Positions 9,728-10,028 of a stretch of DNA of 10,028 nucleotides are shown piece by piece. Source of the stretch: UBA1550 sp049294435 (GTDB taxonomy: Bacteria > Patescibacteriota > Minisyncoccia > Phycocordibacterales > UBA1550); the NCBI GenBank assembly GCA_049294435.1, contig JBAQCU010000062.1, positions 1-10,028 on the forward strand. Reading direction: 5' to 3'. Below the pieces are notes generated by a model. The model saw only the letters and a list, made by a program, of their open reading frames with translations. It was not told the DNA's origin and did not search any database. The first letter of the stretch is position 1, and every line of letters begins with the position of its first letter. A program made the translations under genes and the position numbers.

Positions 9728-10028
9728 TTACCACTCAACTAAAACGAAACCTGGGGCTCCTGCGCCGCCGGGGAAAGTGCTAGGACTGGGGTTGACACCA
9801 GCAGTGCCACCACTACCAATTGTTACCGTAATATTCTGTCCGGGTGTTACCGCCACTTCTTGCGCGATAACAGCATGTGCACCACCACCACCAGAGCCAC
9901 CACAGTTAATGGAAGAGAAAGATGTGCCTCCACTACCGCCACCGCCGTAGCCACCGCCGGGCGCGCTCATCCCGAGCGCGCCAGCTCCAAATATACTACT
10001 ACCACCACCACCGTTGTAACCGTAGGTA
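9728..10028 (-). CDS. C-terminal part of a Gly-rich secreted or surface protein (cut by window edge)
   Basis: The frame is open from the window edge to TAA 9728-9730 (about 99 codons) and continues upstream outside. An internal Met at 9970 is unlikely to be the start, since the Gly-rich character continues before it (YGYNGGGGSSIFGAGALG). The visible part consists of Gly clusters (GGGYGGGGSGG, CGGSGGGGAH), then VAVTPGQNITVTIGSGG and GGAGAPGFVLVEW. This C-terminal pattern (VxPGQ-xTVxIGxGG...GGxGxPGxVxVEW/Y) occurs in phage tail-fibre-like and surface proteins and is frequent in Parcubacteria. It suggests a secreted structural or adhesive protein with polyglycine-rich lattice segments, which is inference. 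It lies upstream of beta-rich gene 2; a remnant of a second copy lies upstream of beta-rich gene 1. Confidence 0.75.
   Translation of the reverse strand, partial: TYGYNGGGGSSIFGAGALGMSAPGGGYGGGGSGGTSFSSINCGGSGGGGAHAVIAQEVAVTPGQNITVTIGSGGTAGVNPSPSTFPGGAGAPGFVLVEW

Overview
The window most likely comes from a Patescibacteria/CPR genome of the Parcubacteria type. The ribosomal proteins carry Lys-rich N-terminal extensions. Both window ends hold pieces of the secreted, low-complexity surface proteins common in that group: an N-terminus with a signal peptide followed by a Pro/Asn/Thr-rich linker on the left, and the C-terminus of a Gly-rich protein ending FVLVEW on the right. A DUF5666-like membrane-anchored protein also fits. 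The standard code is used, with TAA, TAG and TGA all as stops. This placement is inference from protein style, not from a marker-gene tree. Every convincing gene lies on the minus strand, so transcription runs from high to low coordinates.

Right part (about 6450-10028): an accessory region built from a segmental duplication. Reading with transcription, each copy holds the 3' end of a Gly-rich protein gene, a shared promoter and leader, a small exported beta-rich (beta-barrel-like) protein, and a GTGTCC/GGACAC-type hairpin terminator. In copy 2 (10028-8930) the Gly-rich gene is still open. In copy 1 (7350-6661) only its last codons remain. Between the copies sit two type II toxin-antitoxin modules, Phd/YefM-like with MazF/PemK-like (8612-8027) and AbrB/MazE-like with RelE/ParE-like (7901-7406). 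Each has a promoter that contains or abuts a palindrome. Repeats of a GTCATTGCGAG...CTCGCAATGAC family lie beside both terminators.

Centre (1719-6394): a translation operon, tuf - rpsJ - rplC - rplD - rplW - rplB. A promoter and a structured leader precede tuf, and a strong terminator follows rplB. The usual continuation (rpsS, rplV, rpsC and so on) is absent. Just past the terminator lies the last 36 codons of a methionine aminopeptidase gene (map), which normally sits far downstream in the spc cluster, so the locus looks rearranged. The rplD 3' end has absorbed half of a dispersed repeat, giving uL4 a repeat-coded tail.

Left part (1-1570): a 138-bp element with 20-bp terminal inverted repeats (MITE-like), a possible truncated membrane-protein end, and three consecutive genes for exported or membrane-anchored proteins of unknown function: a DUF5666-like protein, a membrane-anchored coiled-coil-like protein with three repeats, and a signal-peptide protein cut by the window edge. 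No tRNA, rRNA, CRISPR array or complete transposase gene was seen.
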